The translations under genes were made by a program, and so were the position numbers. A stretch of 55,302 nucleotides of DNA from JBFXDI01 sp050181295 (GTDB taxonomy: Bacteria; Pseudomonadota; Alphaproteobacteria; Rhizobiales; Aestuariivirgaceae): NCBI GenBank assembly GCA_050181295.1, contig JBFXDI010000007.1, forward strand, positions 1 to 55,302, written 5' to 3'. The notes beneath the pieces were generated by a model, which ran no database searches, was not told where the DNA came from, and worked only from the letters and a program-made list of their open reading frames with translations. Shown here one piece after another: positions 40,097 through 49,207 of the stretch. How positions within the stretch are numbered: position 1 is the stretch's first letter; every line of letters starts with the position of its first letter.

Positions 40097-40218
40097 TCTC
40101 CTCCCTGCCGCTTGTTTCCGCGGAACCTAGCCGGCCCGCGCATGACTCGCACGACCGTTTGCGACATTCCCGCCATGTCCCGGTGTGCAGTGTCGTGGGG
40201 TTGCGCCAAGCCTCGCCC

Positions 40219-40269
40219 TTCGACAGGCTCAGGACGAGGCCATCAAACCCTCATGCTGAGCCTGTCGAA
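40219..40269. repeat. TTCGACAGGCTCA-type inverted repeat, copy B
   Basis: TTCGACAGGCTCAG at 40219-40232 and CTGAGCCTGTCGAA at 40256-40269 form a perfect 14-bp inverted repeat with a 23-bp spacer. It is the better copy of the element seen at 15005-15053. It lies between the EamA and DsbA-like genes, in the leader of the latter. Confidence 0.85.
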
Positions 40270-40343
40270 GCATGAGGACCAAGGCGGTATCCGACGTGAC
40301 CCACCCTTGGTCCGGGATGCCGCCGGAACCGGAGAGAGCTGAC

Positions 40344-40988
40344 ATGAGCAAGGCTCCCATTTCCATCGATATCGTCTCCGACGTCGTGTGCCCCTGGTGC
40401 TTCATCGGCAAGCGGCGGCTGGAGAAGGCGATGCGCATGGCCGATGCGCCGGTCAGCGTCCGCTGGCACCCCTACCAGCTCGACCCGACGATCCCCGAAG
40501 AGGGCATCGACCGGAAGGTCTATCTCGAGCGCAAGTTCGGCGATGCCGATGCCATCGCCCGCATCCAGGCACCCGTCGTCGCGGCCGGCGAGGCGGAGGG
40601 CATTCCCTTCGCGATGGAGAGGATCACGCGCTCGCCCAACACGCTCGACGCCCATCGCCTTATCCGCTGGGCCGAGACCGAAGGCCGGCAGGACGCCTTG
40701 GTGGAGCGACTGTTCCAGGTCTACTTCATCGAGGCCCATGACCTCACCCGGGCTTCTGTGCTGGCCGACGCGGCGGCTGAGGCGGGCATGGACCGCGCGG
40801 CGGCCGAACGGCTTCTGGAGGGCGTCGAGGGCTTGGCCGAGGTCGAGACCGAGATCGAACGGGCGCGCCAGCTCGGCGTGACGGGCGTTCCGACCTTCCT
40901 CATCGGCGGGCGCTACGCGGTCGTGGGCGCGAGGGAGGCGGAGCTGCTCGCCGGCGCCATCGCCAAGGCAGCCGCCGAGGCGGCGTAG
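40344..40988 (+). CDS. DsbA-family oxidoreductase (FrnE-like)
   Basis: A 214-residue DsbA-fold protein starting MSKAPISIDIVSDVVCPWCFIGKRRLEKAM. The CPWC redox pair is at residues 16-19. WHPYQLDPTIPEEGIDR and ARQLGVTGVPTFLIGGRYAVVGA (cis-Pro) complete the FrnE/HCCA-isomerase-like pattern. There is no signal peptide, so it acts in the cytosol, perhaps in thiol repair. The ATG at 40344 has GGAGAGAG upstream. Confidence 0.9.
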   Translation: MSKAPISIDIVSDVVCPWCFIGKRRLEKAMRMADAPVSVRWHPYQLDPTIPEEGIDRKVYLERKFGDADAIARIQAPVVAAGEAEGIPFAMERITRSPNTLDAHRLIRWAETEGRQDALVERLFQVYFIEAHDLTRASVLADAAAEAGMDRAAAERLLEGVEGLAEVETEIERARQLGVTGVPTFLIGGRYAVVGAREAELLAGAIAKAAAEAA

Positions 40989-40998
40989 AAGTCCCCCT

Positions 40999-41080
40999 CG
41001 TCATGCCCGGCCTCCGAGCCGGGCATCCTTTGGTCTGTTTCGACAGGAAGAGGATTGCCGGGTCAGGCCCGGCCATGACG
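40999..41080. repeat. REP-like palindrome, copy B (reverse of copy A)
   Basis: CGTCATGCCCGGC at the left and GGCCCGGCCATGACG at the right are the mirror of the arms at 7256-7340, with the same GGGCATCC and GGATTGCCGGG core in reverse order. It lies between the convergent ends of the DsbA-like and mfd genes. The two copies show that this is a dispersed chromosomal element. Confidence 0.85.
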
Positions 41081-41089
41081 CGAGGTGAG

Positions 41090-44000
41090 CTACGCAGCCA
41101 GCCGCACCAGGTCGGAGAGGGTCCGGCGCACGCCCTTGAGCCGGTCGTCGGCCTCCGGCCAGTCGCGCATGATGACGATCTTCATGTCGGGTCTGAGCTT
41201 GGCGCGGCTCCCCTGCTCGGTGATCCAGCCGACGAGCTTTTCGGGGTTCGGGAACAGGCCGTTCTTCAAGCCGATGACCGCGCCCTTCGGCCCGGAATCG
41301 ATGCTCGCCACGTTGGCGCGCCGGCAGAGAAGCTTGATGCGCACCACGTCCAGCAGGTTGTTCACATCCTCCGGTACCGGTCCGAAGCGGTCGCGAAGCT
41401 CTGCTTGGAAAGCGTCGATCTCCTGCTCCTCCTTGAGATCGGCGAGCCGGCGGTAGAGGCCCATGCGGAGCTGGAGGTCCGGCACGAAGCTTTCAGGGAT
41501 CATGACCGACGTGCCGATGCTGATCTGCGGCGACCACGCCTCCTCCGTCTCCGTCGTCGCACTTCCCGTGCGAAGCTGCGCCACCGCCTCCTCGAGCATC
41601 GCCTGGTAGAGCTCGAAACCGACTTCGCGGATATGGCCGGACTGCTCTTCGCCCAAGAGATTGCCGGCGCCCCGGATGTCGAGGTCGTGGCTTGCGAGCG
41701 AGAAGCCGGCGCCGAGCGAGTCGAGCGACTGGAGCACCTTCAGCCGCTTCTCGGCCGTGGGCGTCAGGATACGGTTCGCAGGAACGGTGAAGAGCGCATA
41801 GGCCCTGAGCTTCGAGCGGCCCACGCGGCCGCGGAGCTGGTAGAGCTGCGCCAGCCCGAACTTGTCGGCCCGGTCCACGATGAGCGTGTTGGCGGTCGGG
41901 ATGTCGAGCCCCGATTCCACGATCGTCGTCGAGACGAGCACGTCGAACTGGCGCTCATAGAAGGCGCTCATGATGTCCTCAAGTTCGGTCGGCGGAAGCT
42001 GGCCGTGGCCGACGCGGAATTTCACCTCCGGCACGCGCGTCTCCAGGAACTCGGTGATGCGCGGGAGATCGGAGATGCGCGGCACCACGTAGAAGCTCTG
42101 GCCGCCGCGGAAGTGCTCGCGCAGCAGCATCTCCCGGATGACCACCGGATCGAAAGGCGAGATGAAGGTCCTGACCGCCAGCCGGTCGAGCGGCGGCGTG
42201 GCGATGATCGAGAGCTCGCGCACGCCCGAGAGCGCCAATTGCAGGGTGCGGGGGATGGGCGTCGCCGTGAGCGTGAGCACATGCACTTCCGCCCGTAGCT
42301 CCTTCAGCCGCTCCTTGTGCTTGACGCCGAAATGCTGCTCCTCGTCGATGATGAGGAGCCCGAGATCGCGGAACTTGACGCTGCTGGCGAGCAGCGCATG
42401 GGTGCCGATGACGATGTCGACCTGCCCGCTCGTAAGGCCGTCGCGCACTTCCTGCGCCTCCTTGCGTCCGACGAGCCGCGAAAGCTGGCCGATGCGAACA
42501 GGAAGCCCCCGGAAACGCTCCGAGAAGGTCGCGAAATGCTGCCGCGCCAGAAGCGTCGTCGGCGTGACGACCGCCACCTGCTTGCCGGCCATGGCGGCGA
42601 TGAAAGCGGCCCGGAGCGCCACCTCGGTCTTGCCGAAGCCCACATCGCCGCAGATGAGCCGGTCCATGGGACGGCCGGACTGGAGGTCTTCCAGCACCGC
42701 CTCGACGGCGACGAGCTGGTCGTCCGTCTCCTCGAACGGAAAGCGGGCGCAGAACTCGTCATAGAGCCCTTCGGTCGGCGCGATGACCTCGCCCTGCTTC
42801 AGCGCCCGCTCGGCCGCCGTCTTGATGAGCTGGTTGGCGATCTCGCGCACGCGCTGCTTGAGGCGTGCCTTGCGCGCTTGCCAGGCCACGCCGCCGAGCT
42901 TGTCGAGCTGGGCGCCCGCCTCGTCGGAGCCGTAGCGGCTGACGAGCTCGATATTCTCCACGGGAAGGAACAGCCGGTCGCCGCCGGCATAGGTGAGGAA
43001 GAGACAGTCGTGCGGCGCGCCCTGAACCTCGATGCTCTTCAGCCCCTCGAAGCGGCCTATGCCGTGGTTCGCATGCACCACCAGGTCGCCCGGTGAAAAG
43101 CTCGCAAGCTCCGCCACCAGATCGGTGATCTTGCGCGCCTTGCGCACGCGGCGGACGAGCCGGTCGCCAAGAATGTCCTGCTCGGCGATGGCCGCGAGCC
43201 CGTCCGTCTCGAACCCCGTCTCGAAGCGGAGCACGATGGTGCTCACGATGTCCCGCGGGCGCGACAGGGCTTCCGCCCACGTCGCTGCCGACGCGATCGG
43301 TTGCACGTCGTGGTCCTTGAGGATCACCTCCAGCCGCTCGCGCGAACCCTCGCTCCAGGCGGCAATGATGGGACGCAGTCCCCGGGCCTTCAGCGCCTCC
43401 AGATGCGCGCGCACGGAGTCATAGAGGCTGCCCCCACCGTCCGCCGACCGCTCGGCGGCGAAGGTGCGGCCCTGCCGGCCGCCCGCATCCATGACCTTCT
43501 GGCCCGGCACCGGCGGGACCTCGAATGGCGTGAGCGCCAGGACCGCATGCTCGCCGAGCCGCGCCGTCCACTCCTCCGGCCTGAGATAGAGCGCCTCGGT
43601 CGGCAGCGGCTTGTAGGGCGGAGCGCCGAAAGTTTCCTGGCCGAGCGCCGTCTTTCGCGCCTCGAAGAATTCTTCGATCTGCTCCTGCCGGCTGCCGGCC
43701 GCCTCGTCGAGCGATGGGTCCAGGGTTATTGCCGAAGGGACCGCATGGTCGAAAAGCGTCTCCAGCCGCTCGTGGAACAGCGGCAGCCAGTGCTCCATGC
43801 CTGCGTAGCGCCGGCCGCCGGTGACCGATTCATAAAGCGGATCGTCATGGCCGATGCCGCCGAAGGCCGCCGCGTAGCCCGTGCGGAAGCGCCCGATGCT
43901 GTCGGGCGTGAGCAGCACCTCGCTGGCCGGGTCGAGCTGCAGGGACTTGAGTTGTCCCGTGGAGCGCTGCGTTTCGGGATCGAAGGCGCGGATGGCTTCG

Positions 44001-44578
44001 AGCGTGTCGCCGAAGAAGTCGAACCGCACCGGTGAGGCCGCGCCGGGCGGATAGATGTCGATGAGGCCGCCGCGCACCGCGTAGTCGCCGGGATCGACCA
44101 CCGTGCCGGTGCGGGAAAACCCGTTCTCGGCGAGGAAGCCGAGGATGGTTTCAGTCTCGATGCGCTGGCCGGGCCTGGCGGCGAAGCTCGACCGGGCGAT
44201 GACCGCGCGCGTCGGCGTGCGCTGAAGCGCGGCGTTGACCGTCGTGAGCACGACCGTCGGGCCGTCGGGCTTGTCCTGAAGGCGCGCCAGAGTGGCCAGA
44301 CGCTCCGCGACCACGCCTGCCGCGGGAGACACCCGGTCGTAAGGCAGGCAGTCCCAGGCCGGGAACCTGAGCACCGCGACGTCCGGCGCGAAGAAGGCCA
44401 GGAACTCCGCCAGCGCCGTCATCCGCTGCTCGTCGCGCGCCACATGCACGATGCGCTCCGGAGCGACGAGGCGCGCCGCGTCCGCAAGCACGAGCGCGTC
44501 CACGCCTTCGGGCGCGCCGGAGACGACCGTGCGGCCAGGCCTGGCAAGGGCCTCCTTGAGGGCGGTGGGCTGGAGCAT
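41090..44578 (-). CDS. mfd: Transcription-repair coupling factor
   Basis: A 1162-residue SF2 translocase, the usual Mfd size. It has a UvrB-homology N-terminus (VLRFPAWDCLPYDRVSP), a CarD-like RNAP-interacting domain (FSPGDLVVHANHGIGRFEGLKSIEVQG), and a RecG-like motor with Walker A GDVGFGKTEVALRAAF and Walker B IIDEEQHFGVKHKE. TLTATPIPRTLQLA, TTIVESGLDIPTANTLIVDRADKFGLAQLYQLRGRVGRS and a C-terminal TRCF domain complete it. Mfd pushes stalled RNA polymerase off lesions and recruits UvrA. It starts 2 bp after the sdhE stop and is cotranscribed with it. Confidence 0.97.
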   Translation of the reverse strand: MLQPTALKEALARPGRTVVSGAPEGVDALVLADAARLVAPERIVHVARDEQRMTALAEFLAFFAPDVAVLRFPAWDCLPYDRVSPAAGVVAERLATLARLQDKPDGPTVVLTTVNAALQRTPTRAVIARSSFAARPGQRIETETILGFLAENGFSRTGTVVDPGDYAVRGGLIDIYPPGAASPVRFDFFGDTLEAIRAFDPETQRSTGQLKSLQLDPASEVLLTPDSIGRFRTGYAAAFGGIGHDDPLYESVTGGRRYAGMEHWLPLFHERLETLFDHAVPSAITLDPSLDEAAGSRQEQIEEFFEARKTALGQETFGAPPYKPLPTEALYLRPEEWTARLGEHAVLALTPFEVPPVPGQKVMDAGGRQGRTFAAERSADGGGSLYDSVRAHLEALKARGLRPIIAAWSEGSRERLEVILKDHDVQPIASAATWAEALSRPRDIVSTIVLRFETGFETDGLAAIAEQDILGDRLVRRVRKARKITDLVAELASFSPGDLVVHANHGIGRFEGLKSIEVQGAPHDCLFLTYAGGDRLFLPVENIELVSRYGSDEAGAQLDKLGGVAWQARKARLKQRVREIANQLIKTAAERALKQGEVIAPTEGLYDEFCARFPFEETDDQLVAVEAVLEDLQSGRPMDRLICGDVGFGKTEVALRAAFIAAMAGKQVAVVTPTTLLARQHFATFSERFRGLPVRIGQLSRLVGRKEAQEVRDGLTSGQVDIVIGTHALLASSVKFRDLGLLIIDEEQHFGVKHKERLKELRAEVHVLTLTATPIPRTLQLALSGVRELSIIATPPLDRLAVRTFISPFDPVVIREMLLREHFRGGQSFYVVPRISDLPRITEFLETRVPEVKFRVGHGQLPPTELEDIMSAFYERQFDVLVSTTIVESGLDIPTANTLIVDRADKFGLAQLYQLRGRVGRSKLRAYALFTVPANRILTPTAEKRLKVLQSLDSLGAGFSLASHDLDIRGAGNLLGEEQSGHIREVGFELYQAMLEEAVAQLRTGSATTETEEAWSPQISIGTSVMIPESFVPDLQLRMGLYRRLADLKEEQEIDAFQAELRDRFGPVPEDVNNLLDVVRIKLLCRRANVASIDSGPKGAVIGLKNGLFPNPEKLVGWITEQGSRAKLRPDMKIVIMRDWPEADDRLKGVRRTLSDLVRLAA

Positions 44579-44580
44579 AG

Positions 44581-44874
44581 CTAGCTGCGTGATGTGAAGT
44601 CGTCGGGCGCGAAGCGCAAGGCCCTGATGGCCGCAAGAATGGGGCCGTCATAGGGCGGCGGCGCCTCAAGGCCGGCCAGGATCCAGTCCTGGAGGTCCGG
44701 GTCCGGCGCTTCCAGCAGCCGCTCGAACTCGGTGAGCGTTTCGGGCGCCATGCTTCCGAGCTCGCTCCGGGCGAAGCGGTCGAGCAACAGGTCGAGCTCG
44801 CGGATTCCGCGATGGCCGGCCCGCCAGAGGGCGCGCCGCTGCCGTGCGTCGAGAGTGTCAGCCGAATCTGCCAA
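44581..44874 (-). CDS. sdhE: Succinate dehydrogenase assembly factor SdhE (DUF339)
   Basis: The 97-residue protein has the SdhE core RRALWRAGHRGIRELDLLLDRFA (the RG..E.D motif used in covalent flavin attachment to SdhA) and EFERLLEAPDPDLQDWI. It helps attach FAD to succinate dehydrogenase in the cytosol. A TTG start at 44874 gives the usual N-terminus (ADSADTLDARQRRALW); no ATG or better-placed start is seen. It is followed at once by mfd and divergent from recG, an arrangement I recognise from Rhizobiales. Confidence 0.85.
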   Translation of the reverse strand: MADSADTLDARQRRALWRAGHRGIRELDLLLDRFARSELGSMAPETLTEFERLLEAPDPDLQDWILAGLEAPPPYDGPILAAIRALRFAPDDFTSRS

Positions 44875-44950
44875 GATCGCCGGAATCCAGAGGAAAACGG
44901 GGCCGCCGCCAGCGCTTGCTATGGCACATGATGTGGTAGAGAGGAAGGCC

Positions 44951-47053
44951 ATGCGGCCGGCCGTCCTCAATCCCTTGTTCGCGAGCGCCTCGGGCCTCAA
45001 GGGCGTGGGGCCGAAGGTCGATGGCGCGCTCGCCAAGCTCCTCGGCCGCGAGCCAGGCCAGCCGGCCCGCATCCTCGATCTCATGCTTCATATGCCCACC
45101 GGCCTGATCGACCGCCGCCACCGGCCGACGATCGCCGAGCTGCCGGAGACAGGCATCGTGACGGTCGAGATCACGGTCGAGCGGCACAAGCCCTCGCGCA
45201 ACCCGCGCGCGCCCTATCGCGTGGAGTGCTTCGACGACACGGGATCGCTGACGCTCACCTATTTCCATAGCCACGGCGACTACCTTCGCCGGCTGCTCCC
45301 GCCCGGCGAGAGGCGGATCGTCTCCGGCAAGGTCGAGTGGTACGGCGGTCTCCCCCAGATCGTGCATCCGGACCACGTGGTGGATGCGGAATCCTTCGCG
45401 AAGCTGCCGATGCTGGAGCCGGTCTATCCTCTAGGCGCCGGGGTGACGCCCAAAACTCTCCAGCGCGCGGTTCTCGACTCCCTGGACCGCCTGCCGACCC
45501 TGCCGGAATGGCAGGACGAAGCATGGCTGCGATCGAACGGCTGGCCATCCTTTTCCGACGCGCTCGCCGTGCTGCACCGGCCGCGCGAAGCCGCCGACGT
45601 CGAGCCCGGCTCGCCGGCCCGTTTCCGCCTCGCCTATGACGAGCTGCTGGCCAACCAGCTGGCGCTGGCGCTTGTGCGCCGCCGGCTGAAAGGCACGGCC
45701 GGACGGGCGCTCAAAGGAGACGGAAAGCTCAGGAAGAAGCTCGTGGACGCCCTGCCCTACAGCCTCACGGCATCGCAGCGCGCGGCCATCGAGGAGATCC
45801 TGCGCGACATGGCGGCCCCTCAGCGGATGATGCGCCTGCTGCAGGGCGATGTCGGCGCCGGCAAGACGGTCGTGGCGTTGATGGCGCTTGCCTCCGCCGT
45901 CGAGGCGGGCACGCAGGGCGCGCTTCTGGCGCCGACCGACCTGCTGGCCCGTCAGCATCATGCAGCCCTGTCACGGCTCGCGGAGGCCGCGGGGCTGAAG
46001 CTCGCCCTTCTGACGGGCCGCGAGACCGGGCGCAGCCGCAGCGATCTGCTGCAAAGACTTGCGGAAGGCGACATCGACATCCTCATCGGCACGCATGCGA
46101 TCTTCCAGGAGGCCGTGGACTACCGCGACCTCGGCCTTGTGGTGATCGACGAGCAGCACCGCTTCGGCGTGCACCAGCGGCTGGCGCTCCAGGCCAAGTC
46201 GCCGCGCGGCAGCGATCTCCTGGTGATGACGGCCACCCCCATCCCCCGAACGCTGGCGCTGACGCTTTATGGCGACATGGACGTCTCGAAGCTCACCGAG
46301 AAGCCCGCCGGCCGCCAGCCGATCGACACCCGCGTCATGCCGGCCGAGCGCATCGCGGAGGTGATCGACGGCCTGCGGCGCGCCATCGCCGGCGGAGCCC
46401 GCGTCTACTGGGTCTGCCCCCTGGTCGAGGCGAACGAGGCCCTGGACCTCGCCGCGGCCGAGGCGCGTCATGCCGAGCTCGAGAAGGCTTTTCCGGACCG
46501 TGTCGGCCTCGTGCACGGCCGGCTCCGGGGCACGACCCGCGACGACGCCATGGCGCGCTTCCAGACCGGCGCGATCGACATCCTGATCGCCACCACCGTG
46601 ATCGAGGTGGGCGTCGACGTGCCGGAAGCGACCGTCATGGTGATCGAGAACGCGGAGCGTTTCGGCTTGGCCCAGCTCCATCAGCTCAGGGGCCGGGTGG
46701 GCCGCGGCAGCGGAAAGTCGAGCTGCCTGCTTCTCTACCAGGGGCACCTCGGCGAGACCGCGCGCGCGCGCCTTTCGATCCTCCGCGACAGCGAGGACGG
46801 CTTCCTGATCGCCGAGGAGGATCTGAGGCTCAGGGGGTCAGGAGAGGTGCTGGGCACCAGGCAGGCCGGCATGCCGGAGTTCCGCCTGGCCGATCTATCG
46901 CTGCACGCCGATCTGCTGGCCGCCGCCCGCGACGATGCCGGCCTCGTGCTGGCGCGCGATACGAAGCTCAAGGGCCCGCGCGGCGCGGCGCTCAGGACGC
47001 TTCTGTATCTGTTCGAACGGGACGAGGCGGTGCGGCTTCTGGCGGCGGGCTAG
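44951..47053 (+). CDS. recG: ATP-dependent DNA helicase RecG
   Basis: The 700-residue protein has the RecG wedge/OB domain (residues about 60-190) and helicase motifs GDVGAGKTVVALMALASA (Walker A), VVIDEQHRFGVHQR, MTATPIPRTLALTLYGDMD, TTVIEVGVDVPEATVMVIENAERFGLAQLHQLRGRVGRG. RecG remodels stalled forks and R-loops. GAGGAAGG precedes the ATG at 44951. The last 62 bases overlap the convergent DUF502 gene. The gap to sdhE (about 76 bp) holds both promoters. Confidence 0.96.
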   Translation: MRPAVLNPLFASASGLKGVGPKVDGALAKLLGREPGQPARILDLMLHMPTGLIDRRHRPTIAELPETGIVTVEITVERHKPSRNPRAPYRVECFDDTGSLTLTYFHSHGDYLRRLLPPGERRIVSGKVEWYGGLPQIVHPDHVVDAESFAKLPMLEPVYPLGAGVTPKTLQRAVLDSLDRLPTLPEWQDEAWLRSNGWPSFSDALAVLHRPREAADVEPGSPARFRLAYDELLANQLALALVRRRLKGTAGRALKGDGKLRKKLVDALPYSLTASQRAAIEEILRDMAAPQRMMRLLQGDVGAGKTVVALMALASAVEAGTQGALLAPTDLLARQHHAALSRLAEAAGLKLALLTGRETGRSRSDLLQRLAEGDIDILIGTHAIFQEAVDYRDLGLVVIDEQHRFGVHQRLALQAKSPRGSDLLVMTATPIPRTLALTLYGDMDVSKLTEKPAGRQPIDTRVMPAERIAEVIDGLRRAIAGGARVYWVCPLVEANEALDLAAAEARHAELEKAFPDRVGLVHGRLRGTTRDDAMARFQTGAIDILIATTVIEVGVDVPEATVMVIENAERFGLAQLHQLRGRVGRGSGKSSCLLLYQGHLGETARARLSILRDSEDGFLIAEEDLRLRGSGEVLGTRQAGMPEFRLADLSLHADLLAAARDDAGLVLARDTKLKGPRGAALRTLLYLFERDEAVRLLAAG

Positions 47054-47729
47054 CCTTGCGCGCCGCCTCCTCGATCATGGCCAGCGCCTCCTTGGGATCG
47101 ACGGGCTTGCCTTCGCCTTGCGCCTTGGTCACGAGGCCGGCCGAGATGACGATCTTGGCACCCTCCTCGACCGAGATGGTGAGAAGCTGCAGATCCTCTT
47201 CCGGCAGGAAGAGGAGGAAGCCGGAGGTCGGATTGGGGGTCGTCGGCATGAAAACCGCCCAGAGCTTCCGTCCGGACGGCAGGCCGATCTCGCCGCTGTC
47301 GAGCTCGCGCGAGACGAAGGCGATGGCGTACATGCCCCTGTGCGGCCACTCGATGAGCGCCACCTGCCGGAAGCTGCCGCTGCTTTGCGAGACAGCCGTC
47401 TCGAAGATCTGCTTGACCGCCTTGTAGATGCTGCGCACCACCGGCATTCGGCCGAGGAAATACTCCCAGTAGGAGATGATCGTGCGGCCGACCAGGTTGG
47501 CGGCCAGCGCACCGACGAGCGTGATGCCGATCAGCGCCACGACGAGCCCGACCCCCGGCACCGAGAACGGCAGGTAGTGGTCCGGATTGTAGCGGTAGGG
47601 GATGAGTGGCTTCAGCCAGCCGTCGAACAGCGAGACGAACCACCAGACGAGCCAGATCGTGATGGCGATCGGTGCCGACACCGCGAGCCCGGCGAGGAAA
47701 TAGGTCCGGAGACGCCCGCCGACCTTCAT
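46992..47729 (-). CDS. DUF502 membrane protein
   Basis: A 245-residue protein with two membrane helices (about 10-32 and 56-80) and a conserved soluble part: GRTIISYWEYFLGRMPVVRSIYKAVKQIFETAVSQSS, FRQVALIEWPHRGMYAIAFVS and WAVFMPTTPNPTSGFLLFLPEEDL. All are hallmarks of DUF502, an inner-membrane family with no established activity. It overlaps the 3' end of recG by 62 bp in convergent orientation, so the two coding ends are constrained together. Confidence 0.88.
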   Translation of the reverse strand: MKVGGRLRTYFLAGLAVSAPIAITIWLVWWFVSLFDGWLKPLIPYRYNPDHYLPFSVPGVGLVVALIGITLVGALAANLVGRTIISYWEYFLGRMPVVRSIYKAVKQIFETAVSQSSGSFRQVALIEWPHRGMYAIAFVSRELDSGEIGLPSGRKLWAVFMPTTPNPTSGFLLFLPEEDLQLLTISVEEGAKIVISAGLVTKAQGEGKPVDPKEALAMIEEAARKASPPPEAAPPRPVRTDTEAS

Positions 47730-47810
47730 GCGCCGCCTTCCCTCTTCCGGCCGCTTCCCATGCCACCGATCATGCAGGGCGCGGCCGGCCGGTGCAATGC
47801 GACCAGGTGG

Positions 47811-49121
47811 TCAGCTCGTGGCCGGTCCGAAGAAGCAGGAAGCGCCGGCGGATTTCAGCCGCTGGCAGAGCTTCTGGGCCGCCGCGCGGCTGTCGAGCCC
47901 ATGCACGCGCAGGCGGTAGTAGATGCCCTTGCTGCCGAGGTCGGCCTTGACCACCGCCGCGTCCTGGCTTCCGAGCAGTCGGGCATGCCGCTCGGAGAGC
48001 TTCTTCCAGACGTTCCAGGCGGCATCCGCCTCGCGCTGCGAGGAGAGCTGCACCATCCAGCCATGAAGCTTCGAGGCGTCCACCGCTCCGGTGTCCTCGG
48101 CTTCCTGCGCATTGGCGGATGCGGGCTCGATCTGTTCCTCTGCGGCAGGCTGCGGCTCGACGCGCGCAACCACGTGCCCGGTCGTCTCCGGAGCCGCCGT
48201 GTCCTCTTCCGTGGCGGCATCAGCCACCTCGCCGGTCGTCTCGGTCGGCGCGTCGACGCTTTCCTCAGCCACTTCGGATGTGGCCGTAAGCTGCTCGTTC
48301 ACGCCGAGCATGCTGGGGGGCGGGCTTTCGGGCGCGGGCAACGTCGCCTTGCGCACCACGATGTCGTTTCCGATCCCCTGCAGGGAGCCCGTGATCATGG
48401 TATCCGGCGAGGGTTTCGTCAGCGCCGCCGTCTGGACCTGCGGGGTTTCGCCGTTGGCGAGTGCGGCGAGCTTCACGCGCGCTGCCTGGAAATTGGGGCT
48501 CGCGGTAAGCGCGTCGTTGAGCGCCGCCTGCGCCAGCTCCGGACGCTGCAGCTCCTCATAGGTCAGCGCCTTGCCGTAATAGATGAGATGCGGCTCGCGA
48601 TGCTTGTGCTTCAGCGCCTGCTCGTAGTCGTTCAGCGCGAACAGATACTGGCCGCTGCGCCGCAGCACCTCAGCGCGGCTGTAATAGGCCTGGGCGAAGT
48701 CGATATCGAGGAAAAGCGCGCTCGTGAAATCCTCGATGGCGAGCGCCGGCTGGTCGAGCTTCTGGTACGAAAGCCCGCGGTTGTAGAGCGCCACGGCCCG
48801 GAGCTTGGCGGTGAGGGCGTCGACCCGCATCGCTGCGCTGTAGTCGTCGATGGCGGCCTGATGGTCACCCAGATTCTGGTGCGCGAGCGCCCGGTTGAGA
48901 AGCGCGTTCGCCAGGAGTTCCGGCGGAAGCTTGCGGGACTCGATGCCCTGCGTGAAGCCTGCGATGGCATCGCGGGACTGGCCCGCCACGAGGGACTGAT
49001 ACGCCCTGTCCACCGCCTGCACTTCGACCGACTTTTCCGCGCCAGTTGCGCCGGCCGCAGCCGCGCTTGCGGCAAGCCACACGACACACGCAGACGCTAT
49101 CCATACTGACCGGGTTCTCAT
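47811..49121 (-). CDS. Exported TPR-repeat protein with C-terminal SPOR domain
   Basis: The 436-residue protein has a signal peptide (MRTRSVWIASACVVWLAASAAAAG), at least five TPR units (residues about 35-220, for example ALLNRALAHQNLGDHQAAIDDYSAAM and AVALYNRGLSYQKLDQPALAIEDF), and an acidic, low-complexity linker (about 240-350). A SPOR-like C-terminal domain follows (HGWMVQLSSQREADAAWNVWKKL and IYYRLRVHGLDSRAAAQKLCQRL). SPOR domains bind denuded peptidoglycan, so it is probably a periplasmic factor in envelope or division. Related genes are common in Rhizobiales but their roles are not well known. Confidence 0.87.
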   Translation of the reverse strand: MRTRSVWIASACVVWLAASAAAAGATGAEKSVEVQAVDRAYQSLVAGQSRDAIAGFTQGIESRKLPPELLANALLNRALAHQNLGDHQAAIDDYSAAMRVDALTAKLRAVALYNRGLSYQKLDQPALAIEDFTSALFLDIDFAQAYYSRAEVLRRSGQYLFALNDYEQALKHKHREPHLIYYGKALTYEELQRPELAQAALNDALTASPNFQAARVKLAALANGETPQVQTAALTKPSPDTMITGSLQGIGNDIVVRKATLPAPESPPPSMLGVNEQLTATSEVAEESVDAPTETTGEVADAATEEDTAAPETTGHVVARVEPQPAAEEQIEPASANAQEAEDTGAVDASKLHGWMVQLSSQREADAAWNVWKKLSERHARLLGSQDAAVVKADLGSKGIYYRLRVHGLDSRAAAQKLCQRLKSAGASCFFGPATS

Positions 49122-49145
49122 GGACCCGATCTTGGGGGGGTAAGG

Positions 49146-49160
49146 TTAAAGCTTGCCTAA
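49146..49160. promoter_or_regulatory. CtrA-like site upstream of the TPR-SPOR gene
   Basis: TTAA-N7-CTAA at 49146-49160 differs in one base from the CtrA consensus TTAA-N7-TTAA. It lies 25-40 bp upstream of the TPR-SPOR start on the minus strand, in a stretch clearly richer in A/T than its surroundings. CtrA control of an envelope gene would be sensible, but a single degenerate site is weak evidence. Confidence 0.3.
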
Positions 49161-49207
49161 AGTTGTCCGCTATGCCGCCACCCCAGCGATTCGGCCGGTC
49201 GCGGCAG

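Noticed and set aside
46935..49109. A 724-codon open frame on the plus strand
   Set aside because: It is antisense to the DUF502 and TPR-SPOR genes and has no recognisable domain.
49029..49207. glmS ribozyme
   Set aside because: glmS is on the minus strand behind glmU with a 10-bp gap, so there is no leader to hold one, and none is expected in this group.
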